Of a DNA stretch of 64,000 nt, positions 8,635 to 17,622 are shown piece after piece. The notes beneath the pieces were generated by a model that did not search any database, was not told the origin of the DNA, and was given only the letters and a program-made list of their open reading frames with translations. Every line of letters begins with the position of its first letter. Positions within the stretch are counted from its first letter, which is position 1. This DNA is from Gallibacter intestinalis (GTDB taxonomy: Bacteria; Bacillota; Clostridia; Peptostreptococcales; Anaerovoracaceae), in NCBI RefSeq assembly GCF_014982745.1, contig NZ_JADCKA010000002.1, positions 124,001-188,000 of the forward strand, read 5' to 3'. The translations under genes and the position numbers were made by a program.

Positions 8635-8826
8635 AAAGCATACCCGGAATGCCGTCATGACGACTAATTCACGACCTTACCTTCCGTAAGGTGGGTCCCT
8701 CATCACGGTTTCTGTCTTCCACTGCAAGGAGGCCTGACATCCGTCCGTGAGCTCTAGGTCCCGTATGAACTCTGTAGGTTGAATTACACAGCCACAACGC
8801 ACACCCCAGGCTATGACTTGCTTTCA
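8635..8826 (-). ncRNA. ssrS: 6S RNA
   Basis: On the minus strand the transcript opens with CATAGCCTGGGGTGTGCG and closes with GACGGCATTCCGGGTATG. These two ends pair over about 14 bp (CATA with TATG, then CCTGGGGTGT with GCATTCCGGG, using some G-U pairs), forming the closing stem of 6S RNA. The conserved CCTGxGGTGT and CGGCATxxCGG ends match known 6S molecules such as E. coli ssrS. The roughly 190-nt length fits. 6S RNA imitates an open promoter and sequesters housekeeping RNA polymerase when growth slows. The 5' end (about 8825) is set by the promoter upstream; the 3' end may extend to the terminator at 8580-8602. Confidence 0.8.
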
Positions 8827-8831
8827 ACTAG

Positions 8832-8860
8832 ATGTTATACCTTTTAGTCAGTTTAGTCAA
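8832..8860 (-). promoter_or_regulatory. Promoter of 6S RNA
   Basis: On the minus strand TTGACT (8855-8860) is followed after 17 nt by TAACAT (8832-8837), predicting a start near 8825, just ahead of the 6S closing stem. Confidence 0.6.
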
Positions 8861-8881
8861 TATATGTTTTGTCCTATTTGT

Positions 8882-9607
8882 TTAAGCTTCCAGGTCTATC
8901 TTGCAGTTATGATATACCTTCTGCACATCATCGTTGTCCTCGAGAAGCTCAATCATCTTCTTCAGATTTTTGATGTCCTCTTCATCTGTAGGTTCAGATT
9001 CCATTGATGGCAGATAATCGATATCAGCCTCAACAAATTCGTAACCAGCCGCCTTTAATGCTTCTGATACAGCATCAAAATCATCAGGTGCAGTGAGAAT
9101 TTCATAACTGTCGTCATAGGTAATCATATCCTCCATGCCGCCTTCCAAAGCTGCTTCCATAAGAGCATCTTCATCAATGGCGTCAGTCTTTTCGATTACG
9201 ATTACTCCTTTTCTTGAGAACATATAGGATACGCATCCCGGTGTACCAAGATTACCTCCGAACTTATCAAAGGCATGCTTTATAGCTGCTGTAGTTCTGT
9301 TTTTGTTATCTGTAAGTACATCAACGATTACAGCAACACCTGCTGCACCGTATCCTTCAAAGCTTCCAGTTTCATAGTTCTCACCGGCAAGCTCACCTGT
9401 ACCTTTTTTGATTGCTCTTTTAATATTATCATTAGGCATGTTTATGCCCTTTGCCTTATCGATGGCATGCTTAAGAGCAACGTTATATTCCGGATCTCCG
9501 CCGTTTTTAGCCGCAACAGTTATCGCTCTTGCGTACTTTGTAAACATAGCGGCTCTTTTTGAATCCTGCTTTTCTTTTCTTCCTGCAATTGTTCCGTGTC
9601 TGCCCAC
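8882..9607 (-). CDS. yebC: YebC/PmpR/TACO1-family protein
   Basis: This 241-residue protein has the family start MGRHGTIAGRKEKQDSKRA and the long conserved stretch GGDPEYN..LKHAIDKAKGINMPNDNIKRAIKKGTGE. The family was long annotated as a transcription regulator. Members have more recently been tied to translation, easing ribosome stalls at proline-rich stretches. Length and domain content are standard. The start is a GTG (9605-9607) with GGAGG upstream. It has its own promoter overlapping the end of the activase gene and is followed by the 6S RNA. Confidence 0.93.
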   Translation of the reverse strand: MGRHGTIAGRKEKQDSKRAAMFTKYARAITVAAKNGGDPEYNVALKHAIDKAKGINMPNDNIKRAIKKGTGELAGENYETGSFEGYGAAGVAVIVDVLTDNKNRTTAAIKHAFDKFGGNLGTPGCVSYMFSRKGVIVIEKTDAIDEDALMEAALEGGMEDMITYDDSYEILTAPDDFDAVSEALKAAGYEFVEADIDYLPSMESEPTDEEDIKNLKKMIELLEDNDDVQKVYHNCKIDLEA

Positions 9608-9642
9608 TTAAAAGCCTCCATTCTTTTTAAAATACCTCAAAT

Positions 9643-9671
9643 AGTATACTACTGTGACTGCTTCTTTTCAA
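9643..9671 (-). promoter_or_regulatory. Promoter of yebC
   Basis: On the minus strand TTGAAA (9666-9671), a 17-nt spacer and TATACT (9643-9648) form a near-consensus promoter. Its -35 lies inside the last codons of the activase gene, so yebC can be expressed independently. Confidence 0.65.
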
Positions 9672-12600
9672 GGTTTTTATGGGCAGTAGCCATCATCAGC
9701 TTTATTCTGTTAAGCTGATTTACTGAGCTTGCGCCCGGGTCATAGTCGATGGCAGCCACATTTGCATAAGGATTTCTCTTTTTAAGAGCCTTAATCATGC
9801 CTTTACCTACCACATGGTTAGGGAGGCAGGCAAAAGGCTGCAGACAAACGATATTTTCAACACCGCTGTCGATGAGCTCAACCATTTCTCCTGTGAGCAG
9901 CCATCCTTCACCACACTGGTTACCCAAGGAAATAACATCTTGAGCCTTCTCAGCTGTTTCCTTGATATGCGAAGGTGGTCTAAAGCGTTTGCTTTCCTTA
10001 AGAGCTTTTACGAGAGGCTTTCTGAAAACCTCAAGAATATTTATAAGGGATTTATTTACAGCCATGTTTTTAAAGGAGCCTGCAAGATGCTTGTAATTGA
10101 ATTCCTTGCTGTACATACCGTAAAGGAAAAAGTCCAAAAGATCCAATACAACGGCTTCTCCGCCTTCTTTTTCGATTACGCCTACAATATCGTTGTTTGC
10201 AGTAGGATGATATTTAACGAGTATTTCACCTACGACGCCGACCTTTGGCTTAACCACATCTTCAAATATCTCAAGATTGTCAAAATCCTTGATAATATTC
10301 TTTACATTTCTTTTAAATTCCTTTAACTTACAGTCTTTGATATTCTTGTCTGCTATCTTTGACCATTTTTCAAACAATGCATCCGCAGAACCCTGAACCT
10401 TTTCGTAAGGCCTTGTTCTGTAAAGCACCTGCATCAGTATATCCCCGTATAAAATAGCCAGAACCATTTTTAAAGCAATTTTTGCAGTAATTTTAAATCC
10501 CGGATTGCTTTCAAGTCCCACCATGTTTACGGAAATAACCGGTATCTGAGACATTTTAAGGTCCTTAAGGGCTTTTCTCAGCAAAGCCACATAATTTGAT
10601 GCCCTACATCCGCCTCCTGTCTGGGACATGAATATAGCAGTTTTGTTAAGATCAAATTCTCCGGACTTAAGAGCGGCTATAATCTGGCCTAATGCAACGA
10701 TTGTCGGATAACATGCATCGTTGTTTATATACTTTAAACCTTCTTCTACAGCATGAACGCTAACAGGCGGAAGCAGCTTAGCCTTATACCCTTCACTACC
10801 TAAAGCAGTCTCAAAGAACTGGAAATGAATAGGTGCCATCTGAGGAATTAAAATAGTATAATCATCTCTCATTTCCTTTTCAAAGGTAACTCTTTTAAAT
10901 CTTGATGTTGCCTTTTTATGCTTGATTCCGTTTCTGTCTCTTTCACTCATGGCAGCTTTAAGAGATCTTATTCTTATCTTTGCCGCACCAAGATTATTAC
11001 CTTCGTCTATCTTAAGCACCGTATAAAGCTTATTATGCTGAGAAAGAATTTCCTGGACCTCATCGGTTGTTACGGCATCAAGTCCACATCCGAAGGAATT
11101 AAGCTGAATAAGCTCAATATCATCTGTATTGCCGACAAATTCGGCAGCTTTGTACATACGGGAGTGATACATCCACTGGTCAAGAACTCTGACAGGTCTT
11201 TCAAGGCGACCAAATTGAGCCACAGAGTCCTCAGTAAGTACTACAATATCAAAGGATCTAATAAGCTTATTCATTCCATGATTGATTTCCGGATCAAGAT
11301 GATATGGTCTTCCAGCCAGGACCACTGCCTTTTTACCGTTCTTTTTAGCATATTCTAAAGCTTCTTCGCCCTTTTTTACTATGTCCTTTCTGAAAGCCTT
11401 GTATTCCTTTCTACCTTCCTTAACGGCTTCTTCTATTTCCTTCTTAGGAATGTTAAGCTCAGACATCTCTCTGGTCATTTCCTCTATAAGACGCTTATCG
11501 TCATCATAAGGGATGAACGGATGAATAAATCTGACTCTGTTTTCCTTAAAGATGTCATCCATATTATTGGCAATCAATTCAGGATATGTGGCAACTATTG
11601 GACAGTTATAATGGTTTGGAGCGCTTTCATCCTCCTTCTGTTCATAGTTGATGCTAGGATAAAATATATACTTTATACCATTGTCAACAAGCCACCTGAT
11701 ATGTCCGTGCACCAGTTTTGCAGGATAACACGCAGTATCCGACGCTATGGTTTCCATACCGCTTTCGTACATTTCTTTACTAGACTGTCCAGAAAGTACA
11801 ACTCTAAAGCCGAGCTTTGTATAGAATGTAAACCAGAAAGGATAGTTTTCATACATATTCAAAACTCTTGGAATACCAATGGTTCCTCTGTATGCCTTTT
11901 CCTTTTCAAGAGGTTCATATTCAAACAGTCTGTTATATTTATATTCGTAAAGGTCAGGAATATCATTATTCATAATAGTTTTTCCTTCACCCTTTTCGCA
12001 TCTGTTACCTGTAATAAACAATGAACCGTCGTTAAATCTGTTTACAGTCAGCAGACAGTTGTTTTCACATCCGCCGCATCTTGTATGGGTATTGGCAACA
12101 GTGAAATTATCAAGCTGGTCGGAGCTGAGTATCGTGCTTACTTCTCCTTCCTTCCAGTTGTCCTTTGCAATAATTGCTGCACCAAAAGCACCCATTACAC
12201 CGGCGATATCAGGTCTGATTACATTCTTACCTACGATTTTTTCCATGCTTCTTAGCACTGCATCGTTAAGGAATGTACCGCCCTGAACAACAATCTTTTC
12301 TCCGGCTTCATCAGGATCTCTTAATTTAATTACCTTATAAAGGGCATTTTTAATTACAGAATAGGAAAGTCCTGCGGAAATATCACCGATGTCAGCTCCT
12401 TCCTTCTGAGCCTGTTTAACCTTGGAATTCATAAACACAGTACATCTTGTACCAAGATCCACAGGAGATTTTGAAGACAAGGCTTCCTTTGCAAAATCCT
12501 TAGTATCCATATCAACGGATTTTGCATATGTTTCAATAAAGGAACCGCAGCCCGAAGAGCATGCTTCATTGAGCATAATGTCATAAATTGCCCCATCCTT

Positions 12601-13881
12601 TATCTTCATGCACTTCATATCCTGACCGCCGATATCCAATATAAATTCAACTCCCGGCAGGAACTGCTCTGCCCCCTTATAGTGGGCCATTGTTTCTATT
12701 TCACCTATATCAACTTTAAAGGCAGCTTTAATAAGCCCTTCTCCATAACCTGTAACAGCAGCTTTGGCAATATGGGCTTCTTCCGGTAATTTTGAATATA
12801 AATCCCTCAAGATTTCCTTAACTACTTCAATAGGCTTACCTTCATTGCTCTGATAGAAATCGTAAAGAAGATTTTTATCATCATCAATAAGCGCAGCCTT
12901 TGTTGTTGTAGAGCCAGCGTCGATACCAAGATAAACATTTCCCCTAGCTTCGGAAATATCCTTTCTCTTTATCTTGTCTTTATCATGTCTTTCCTTAAAT
13001 TCACGATAATCCTCCTCGTCTTTAAATAGAGGCTCCATATGCTTAGTATCGGAAAGCTGCGTAGGATCTACATTTTTAATTCTTTCGTATAGTTCCTTCA
13101 TAGGCACGGCTTTCTGCTTTTCAGCAAGCATAGCGGCGCCTATGGCAACAAAGTATTTGCTATCTTCAGGAAAAATTACCTGCTCATCTGTCAGCTGCAA
13201 CGTTTCTATAAATCGCGCTCTTAATTCAGATAAAAACGACAGTGGTCCACCGAGAAAAGCGATGTTGCCCTTTATCTGACGACCGCATGCAAGGCCACTT
13301 ATGGTCTGATTTACCACGGCCTGAAATATAGACGCAGCCAAATCTTCTATTGCCGCTCCATCATTAATGAGCGGTTGTATATCAGTTTTTGCAAATACAC
13401 CGCATCTTGCAGCAATAGGATATATAATTTTATGGTTTTTAGCCGCCTCATTAAGGCCTTGAGCATCTGTATTAAGCAAAACTGCCATCTGGTCGATAAA
13501 TGCCCCAGTACCTCCTGCACAAGTACCGTTCATCTGCTGTTCTATTGACTGACCGTAGAAAGTAATTTTAGCATCTTCACCGCCCAGCTCAATTACAACA
13601 TCCGTTTGCGGAATTAAAGTTTCCACGGCTTTGCTGCAGGAAACAACTTCCTGTTCAAAATAGACACCCATCAATTCTGACAGGGCAAGTCCGCCGGAAC
13701 CTGTAATAACAGCCTGTACATCAGCTCTTTTATGAGTTTTGTACAGGTCCTCCAAAAGTTCCGTAACCTTTTCCATGACATTTGACATGTGTCTTTCGTA
13801 TCTTTTGTATATTATTTTGTTTTCGTCATCGATTACTACAAGTTTGACCGTAGTCGAACCTATATCAATACCTAATTTCAA
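9649..13881 (-). CDS. 2-hydroxyacyl-CoA dehydratase activase, large multidomain BadF/BcrA type
   Basis: This very large protein (about 1410 residues) has two ASKHA ATPase domains. The first has [11 protein letters not shown] at the N-terminus and [11 protein letters not shown] near residue 120; the second has [11 protein letters not shown] near 318 and [11 protein letters not shown] near 438. In each, the Cys-containing G-rich loop is where activases of this family bridge a [4Fe-4S] cluster. A CGGCENNC cluster (near residue 597) and a long region resembling DUF2229 and dehydratase subunits follow. Small activases drive electrons into 2-hydroxyacyl-CoA dehydratases at the cost of ATP; the role of these long fusions is not settled. 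No dehydratase subunit genes are adjacent. I choose the TTG at 13879-13881: GGGAGG lies 7 nt upstream, while the in-frame GTG at 13896 overlaps that site. Confidence 0.85.
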   Translation of the reverse strand: MKLGIDIGSTTVKLVVIDDENKIIYKRYERHMSNVMEKVTELLEDLYKTHKRADVQAVITGSGGLALSELMGVYFEQEVVSCSKAVETLIPQTDVVIELGGEDAKITFYGQSIEQQMNGTCAGGTGAFIDQMAVLLNTDAQGLNEAAKNHKIIYPIAARCGVFAKTDIQPLINDGAAIEDLAASIFQAVVNQTISGLACGRQIKGNIAFLGGPLSFLSELRARFIETLQLTDEQVIFPEDSKYFVAIGAAMLAEKQKAVPMKELYERIKNVDPTQLSDTKHMEPLFKDEEDYREFKERHDKDKIKRKDISEARGNVYLGIDAGSTTTKAALIDDDKNLLYDFYQSNEGKPIEVVKEILRDLYSKLPEEAHIAKAAVTGYGEGLIKAAFKVDIGEIETMAHYKGAEQFLPGVEFILDIGGQDMKCMKIKDGAIYDIMLNEACSSGCGSFIETYAKSVDMDTKDFAKEALSSKSPVDLGTRCTVFMNSKVKQAQKEGADIGDISAGLSYSVIKNALYKVIKLRDPDEAGEKIVVQGGTFLNDAVLRSMEKIVGKNVIRPDIAGVMGAFGAAIIAKDNWKEGEVSTILSSDQLDNFTVANTHTRCGGCENNCLLTVNRFNDGSLFITGNRCEKGEGKTIMNNDIPDLYEYKYNRLFEYEPLEKEKAYRGTIGIPRVLNMYENYPFWFTFYTKLGFRVVLSGQSSKEMYESGMETIASDTACYPAKLVHGHIRWLVDNGIKYIFYPSINYEQKEDESAPNHYNCPIVATYPELIANNMDDIFKENRVRFIHPFIPYDDDKRLIEEMTREMSELNIPKKEIEEAVKEGRKEYKAFRKDIVKKGEEALEYAKKNGKKAVVLAGRPYHLDPEINHGMNKLIRSFDIVVLTEDSVAQFGRLERPVRVLDQWMYHSRMYKAAEFVGNTDDIELIQLNSFGCGLDAVTTDEVQEILSQHNKLYTVLKIDEGNNLGAAKIRIRSLKAAMSERDRNGIKHKKATSRFKRVTFEKEMRDDYTILIPQMAPIHFQFFETALGSEGYKAKLLPPVSVHAVEEGLKYINNDACYPTIVALGQIIAALKSGEFDLNKTAIFMSQTGGGCRASNYVALLRKALKDLKMSQIPVISVNMVGLESNPGFKITAKIALKMVLAILYGDILMQVLYRTRPYEKVQGSADALFEKWSKIADKNIKDCKLKEFKRNVKNIIKDFDNLEIFEDVVKPKVGVVGEILVKYHPTANNDIVGVIEKEGGEAVVLDLLDFFLYGMYSKEFNYKHLAGSFKNMAVNKSLINILEVFRKPLVKALKESKRFRPPSHIKETAEKAQDVISLGNQCGEGWLLTGEMVELIDSGVENIVCLQPFACLPNHVVGKGMIKALKKRNPYANVAAIDYDPGASSVNQLNRIKLMMATAHKNLEKKQSQ

Positions 13882-13922
13882 AACATTTCCTCCCACATAA
13901 AATGTATTGTTTACAACATTAT

Positions 13923-13931
13923 ATTATACCA
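13923..13931 (-). promoter_or_regulatory. Promoter of the activase gene (extended -10)
   Basis: The minus strand reads TTGGTATAAT, an extended -10 (TG, one base, TATAAT at 13923-13928), about 42 nt upstream of the chosen TTG start. The -35 is weak (TTTTCA, 16 nt upstream). Confidence 0.6.
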
Positions 13932-14008
13932 ATTTTTTGGGATTTGAAAACAAAGTTTTACAAACTTCATACACAATTTCACCTATATTTTTATACCATC
14001 TTTTAAAC

Positions 14009-14037
14009 TTTACCATAACCATTGATTTTGCTATACT
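14009..14037 (+). promoter_or_regulatory. Promoter giving an apparently leaderless transcript
   Basis: TTTACC (14009-14014), a 17-nt spacer and TATACT (14032-14037) form a good sigma-A promoter. The usual start point 7 nt downstream is 14044, exactly the A of the ATG of the following gene. Confidence 0.6.
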
Positions 14038-14043
14038 ATTTTC

Positions 14044-14610
14044 ATGAAATCAACTATTAAACGCTCTACGTGGAAGGCTATTTACAGGCTTTTAGACAGG
14101 GTTTCTCCAATTGACGGAGACTGCGGAAAATTGTGCGGCTGTGCCTGCTGTACACCTGAAGGAGACGAGACTCAGGAAGGTCTCGGAGATTTTGTATTGG
14201 GAATGTATCTTCTCCCTGGAGAAGAAAAACTTTTTTCCATGAAAGAAGGCTGGCTCAAATGGTCTGTGGAAAACGCAGAGGATTACGAATTTCCAGATTC
14301 ATGGCATGGTAAAGTATATTTTATACGATGTACAACACCTCCCTTCTGTCATAGGGAAATGCGTCCTATACAATGCCGAACATATCCGCTTATGCCATAT
14401 ATAGATAAGGACGGAGTTTTTTCCCTTGTACTTTCTAAAGCAGATGTACCCTACAGCTGTCCTCTTATAGATAAAAAAATCCCTTTAAACGAAAGATTTT
14501 GCAGAGCAACCTTTACAGTGTGGAAACGACTTATTAAAGATCCTCTTATCTATGACCTTGTGAAAATGGATAGTCAAATGATGCGTGATGAAGGTCTCTT
14601 GACTTTTTAG
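14044..14610 (+). CDS. Cys-cluster protein of the YkgJ/UPF0153 type
   Basis: The 188-residue protein has a cysteine-rich N-terminal motif CGKLCGCACC (about residues 31-40) and CTTPPFCHREMRPIQCRTYPL in the middle (about 100-120). The combination of a C-x3-C-x-C-x-C-C cluster with RPxxCRxYP is typical of YkgJ-like zinc or iron-chelating proteins, whose function is not established. No ribosome binding site precedes the ATG, and the predicted transcription start coincides with the ATG, so translation is probably leaderless. It is separated from the downstream transporter gene by a promoter and a riboswitch. Confidence 0.75.
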   Translation: MKSTIKRSTWKAIYRLLDRVSPIDGDCGKLCGCACCTPEGDETQEGLGDFVLGMYLLPGEEKLFSMKEGWLKWSVENAEDYEFPDSWHGKVYFIRCTTPPFCHREMRPIQCRTYPLMPYIDKDGVFSLVLSKADVPYSCPLIDKKIPLNERFCRATFTVWKRLIKDPLIYDLVKMDSQMMRDEGLLTF

Positions 14611-14627
14611 TTTTACCGTGATAGATT
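14599..14627 (+). promoter_or_regulatory. Promoter of the riboswitch-formate channel unit
   Basis: TTGACT (14599-14604), 17 nt, TAGATT (14622-14627). The start is predicted near 14634, about 10 nt before the riboswitch. The -35 overlaps the end of the Cys-cluster gene. Confidence 0.55.
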
Positions 14628-14643
14628 AGTTGCATAATTAAAA

Positions 14644-14717
14644 GGATTCGATTACTGACGATGATAGTGGATTACCACATGAAGTCGAATCTAATATTAA
14701 GTCGATCGTCTGGGCAG
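14644..14717 (+). promoter_or_regulatory. ZTP (pfl) riboswitch aptamer
   Basis: The P1 stem is GATTCGA (14645-14651) with TCGAATC (14685-14691). Inside it are ACTGACGAT, equivalent to the consensus GACUGGCG loop, and the GTGG-ATTA-CCAC hairpin. Downstream lies ATCGTCTGGGCA, equivalent to CGCCUGGGCA. GACGAT (14657-14662) is exactly complementary to ATCGTC (14705-14710), the pseudoknot of this class, and it differs from the usual GGCG/CGCC by paired changes. The class binds ZMP/ZTP, signals of low 10-formyl-tetrahydrofolate, and normally turns on folate and purine genes. Here it precedes a formate-family channel. Confidence 0.85.
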
Positions 14718-14752
14718 TATTATCGCGAGATTCGCGAATACTGTCCTTTTTT
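14712..14752 (+). terminator. Expression-platform terminator of the ZTP riboswitch
   Basis: GGGCAGTATT (14712-14721) pairs with AATACTGTCC (14737-14746) over a nested CGCGA/TCGCG hairpin, followed by T6 (14747-14752). The 5' arm shares the TGGGCA segment of the aptamer's second domain. Ligand binding should therefore prevent terminator folding and switch the gene on. Confidence 0.85.
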
Positions 14753-14771
14753 CTTAGAGAAAGGAGCCAAA

Positions 14772-15536
14772 ATGTTCAAAGATGAATTTCAGTCTGTATG
14801 CTCGGCCGGTGTGTCGAAATACAATTTTATGAAAACAAATCCTGCCGGATATATGGTATCATCAATGGTTGCCGGTATGTTTATATCCTTTGGTAGCTTT
14901 GTTGCATTCGTATTAGGTTCTCTTATTTCAGCCGGAGATGCCGCATCATGGACAAAGGCTGCACAGGCTTTTGCATTTGCTGCTGCCTTAAGTCTCGTGG
15001 TAATGGCTGGAGCAGAGCTTTTTACGGGAAACAATTTTGTTTTAACCGCCTCTTCCCTGAGAAAAAAGGTTTCCTGGCTTGGAACTGTAAAGCTATGGAT
15101 AGTTTGCTGGATTGGAAATCTTATCGGTTCACTTATCTGCGTGCTAGCCTTTAAGCTGACCAATATACCTACTGGAGATACAGGTGCATATTTTGCGACA
15201 ATAGCTACCGGTAAGGTAGAGCTAGCACCGGTGGAGCTTATAATTCGCGCTATACTTTGTAACATCCTCGTTTGTCTTGCGGTTTGGTGCGGTACTAAGC
15301 TTACAACCGAATCAGGAAAGCTTATTATGATTTTCTGGTGCATATTTGTATTTATGGTATGCGGTTTTGAGCATAGCGTGGCCAATATGAGTATAGAAGG
15401 TGTTGCCCTATTTAACGGAGATATAAGCCTTAGTAGCTATGCCTACAGCGTAGGTCTTGCATCCATCGGAAACATCATAGGAGGTGCTGTATTTGTGGCA
15501 CTGCCGTATCATATTATTTCAAAGGAAAAAGAATAG
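14772..15536 (+). CDS. Formate/nitrite transporter family channel (FocA/NirC)
   Basis: This 254-residue integral membrane protein has six predicted membrane helices. Family features include N-terminal NPAGYMVSSMVAGMFISFG, AGAELFTGNNF, a mid-protein WxxxNLIGS and CGFEHSVANMS, where a histidine lies in the channel constriction. FNT channels move formate, nitrite or hydrosulfide. The ATG at 14772 has AAAGGAG 6-7 nt upstream; an upstream in-frame ATG lies inside the riboswitch and is not used. Control by a ZTP riboswitch suggests it serves formate supply or export linked to one-carbon folate metabolism, favouring formate as substrate (inference). Confidence 0.9.
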   Translation: MFKDEFQSVCSAGVSKYNFMKTNPAGYMVSSMVAGMFISFGSFVAFVLGSLISAGDAASWTKAAQAFAFAAALSLVVMAGAELFTGNNFVLTASSLRKKVSWLGTVKLWIVCWIGNLIGSLICVLAFKLTNIPTGDTGAYFATIATGKVELAPVELIIRAILCNILVCLAVWCGTKLTTESGKLIMIFWCIFVFMVCGFEHSVANMSIEGVALFNGDISLSSYAYSVGLASIGNIIGGAVFVALPYHIISKEKE

Positions 15537-15561
15537 TGTTTACCATTTTTAATCCATAAGA

Positions 15562-15596
15562 AGAACGCAGCCGTTTTTCGACTGCGTTCTTTAATT
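15562..15596 (+). terminator. Terminator between convergent genes
   Basis: AGAACGCAG (15562-15570) pairs with CTGCGTTCT (15582-15590), followed by a T-rich stretch. It lies between the stop codons of the formate channel and the oppositely oriented cytidylate-kinase-like gene and may work in both directions. Confidence 0.65.
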
Positions 15597-15605
15597 TATA
15601 CAATA

Positions 15606-16214
15606 TTATTTCGTTGCGTCAATTATAAGATCTACACATTTGTCAACGCCCAGCTTTCCGCTGTCTACCATCAGATGATAGTTGTCAACATTTCCCCATT
15701 TTCTTTCACAGTAGAAAGAGTAATGCTTTGCCCTTGCCTTATCGCTTCTCTTTATAACATTTGCAACCTTTTTTTCTTCAATACCGTATTCTTCTATGGC
15801 TCTCTTTTTTCTGCTTTCATAGTCAGCATGAACAAATACATTTAATACATCATCTCTTTCTCTTAAAATGTAATCTGCACATCTTCCTACTATTACACAG
15901 GATTCCTTTTCTGCCAATTCCTTTATAATGCGGCTCTGAGCTATAAATACATCTTCTCCTATTACCTGAACATTTTCTATAATAGGGCTTACAGAATAGT
16001 ATCCTAAAGTTGAAATATTAAATGCCTGAGCTGTTGTCATCTTTTCGGAAGCTTCCTCTACATAGCCGGCTGCCATTCCGCTTTCCTGAGCTATCATATC
16101 GATAAGGACCTTGTCGTAGAATGGAACTCCCAGCCTCTTAGCGACCATTTCGCCTATTTCTCTGCCGCCGCTTCCGTATTCTCTACTTATAGTAATTATT
16201 CTTGTATCTGCCAT
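15606..16214 (-). CDS. Cytidylate kinase-like family protein
   Basis: The 202-residue protein begins ITISREYGSGGREIGEMVAKRLG, the phosphate-binding start seen in cytidylate kinase-like P-loop proteins, and contains CVIVGRCADYILR and RSRKKRAIEEYG-like LID residues. True Cmk proteins phosphorylate CMP; this group is a shorter relative whose substrate is uncertain. Its ATG overlaps the stop of the MATE transporter gene (TAATG), so the two are probably coupled. Confidence 0.8.
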   Translation of the reverse strand: MADTRIITISREYGSGGREIGEMVAKRLGVPFYDKVLIDMIAQESGMAAGYVEEASEKMTTAQAFNISTLGYYSVSPIIENVQVIGEDVFIAQSRIIKELAEKESCVIVGRCADYILRERDDVLNVFVHADYESRKKRAIEEYGIEEKKVANVIKRSDKARAKHYSFYCERKWGNVDNYHLMVDSGKLGVDKCVDLIIDATK

Positions 16215-17575
16215 TATTCTTCAACCCCCAGATTCTTAAAAGTTTTATTGTATATGTATTTAAGTACTATTATGTAGTATGCAACACCGATTATTTCAGC
16301 CAAAGGAAATGCAAACCATACCATTCTCAGGCCGAAAAGCTTACCGAATATGAATGCCAGCGGCAGGATTCCCACAAACTGTCTTATCATAGAACCCCAC
16401 ATACTCATCATACCGTGACCTGTTGCCTGGAAAAGACCTGCAGCAACTATACCAAAGCCTGCAGGGATAAAGCACCAGCTTATACTTCTGAGAGCATCTA
16501 TACCTATGGTGTACATGTTATCCGAAGCATTGAACATGCTCAAAAGCAGTCCTGGGAAGAACTGGAACAGCAGTAGTCCTAAGGCCATTATCGACATAGC
16601 AGCAATAATCGCCAGTTTAAAGCACCTCATCATTCTTTCTCTGTTTTTAGCTCCGTAGTTATATCCCATAATAGGAAGAGCTCCCTGGTTTACACCTATG
16701 GCAGGCATAAATACAAAGGATTGCAACTTACCGTAAACGCCGAGCACCGCAACAGCTGTTCCGGAAAAAGAAGCAAGTATAGCATTCATACCAAAGAGCA
16801 TTACAGAGCCCAGTGCCTGCATAACTATGGACGGTGCACCTACAGCATATATATCCTTGATCGTTCTAAGCTTAAAATCTTTACTAAATACCCTTACATT
16901 GACTGCATGGTCCTTTTTTATAAGGATAAATATTCCCAGTGCACAGCCTATTGCCTGAGCAATTACAGTGGCAGCCGCAGCACCGGACACACCCATTTCA
17001 GGAAGTCCAAACCATCCGAAAATCAGAATTGGGTCAAGTATAATATTTATTACAGCACCTACAATCAAAGTAATCATTGGCACTATCATATTACCAGTAG
17101 CCTGGAATATCTTTTCACATATCATCGCAGTCATTGTGAACACACTAAAGATAGTAATAATCTGCATATAGTCCACACCGTACTGAATTACTGTCTGATC
17201 TGTTGAAAATATCTTCATAAAGGCTTCAGAAAAGAACAGCCCGAATATTGCAAATACAAGCCAGTTTAAAACGCCAAGCTTTATACCGCATGAAGCCGCA
17301 TCATCTGCATCCTGAAATCTTCTGGCTCCCAGCCTTCTGGAAATCAGCGAGTTAAGTCCGACACCTGTACCTACACCCATCGCCACAAGCAATGCCTGTA
17401 TCGGAAATACGATGGAAACGGCCGTCAGAGCCTTTTCACCTATCTGTGCAACGAATATACTGTCAACAATGTTGTACAGAGAATTTATCAGCATCGACAG
17501 TATTGCCGGTCCTGACATTGTAGCCAAAAGTTTACCTATGGGCATGGTACCCATTTTGTTTTCTCTTGCTTCCAT
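16214..17575 (-). CDS. MATE family efflux transporter
   Basis: This 453-residue protein has twelve predicted membrane helices in two homologous halves, as in MATE exporters that expel drugs or metabolites using Na+ or H+ gradients. Family features include the N-terminal P-A-I-L-S-M-L-I-N-S-L-Y-N-I-V-D-S helix and the repeat-half GVNQGALPIMGYNYGAKN. AGGAG precedes the ATG at 17575 by 7 nt. It is cotranscribed with the cytidylate-kinase-like gene. The substrate is unknown. Confidence 0.92.
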   Translation of the reverse strand: MEARENKMGTMPIGKLLATMSGPAILSMLINSLYNIVDSIFVAQIGEKALTAVSIVFPIQALLVAMGVGTGVGLNSLISRRLGARRFQDADDAASCGIKLGVLNWLVFAIFGLFFSEAFMKIFSTDQTVIQYGVDYMQIITIFSVFTMTAMICEKIFQATGNMIVPMITLIVGAVINIILDPILIFGWFGLPEMGVSGAAAATVIAQAIGCALGIFILIKKDHAVNVRVFSKDFKLRTIKDIYAVGAPSIVMQALGSVMLFGMNAILASFSGTAVAVLGVYGKLQSFVFMPAIGVNQGALPIMGYNYGAKNRERMMRCFKLAIIAAMSIMALGLLLFQFFPGLLLSMFNASDNMYTIGIDALRSISWCFIPAGFGIVAAGLFQATGHGMMSMWGSMIRQFVGILPLAFIFGKLFGLRMVWFAFPLAEIIGVAYYIIVLKYIYNKTFKNLGVEE

Positions 17576-17622
17576 ATATCCACTCCTCTCATATTTTACT
17601 TATATAAACTATTTGAGAAATA

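Noticed and set aside
8640-8820. Considered as SRP RNA or tmRNA
   Set aside because: The SRP tetraloop region and the tmRNA tag frame and tRNA-like ends are absent, while the closing stem fits 6S RNA.
14661-14771. An N-terminal extension of the formate channel starting at an ATG at 14661
   Set aside because: That ATG lies inside the ZTP aptamer and the frame would read through the aptamer and terminator. A strong AAAGGAG site marks the ATG at 14772.
14789-15385. A long open frame on the minus strand opposite the formate channel
   Set aside because: It is the antisense shadow of a clear membrane protein gene. It has no ribosome binding site or recognisable domain.
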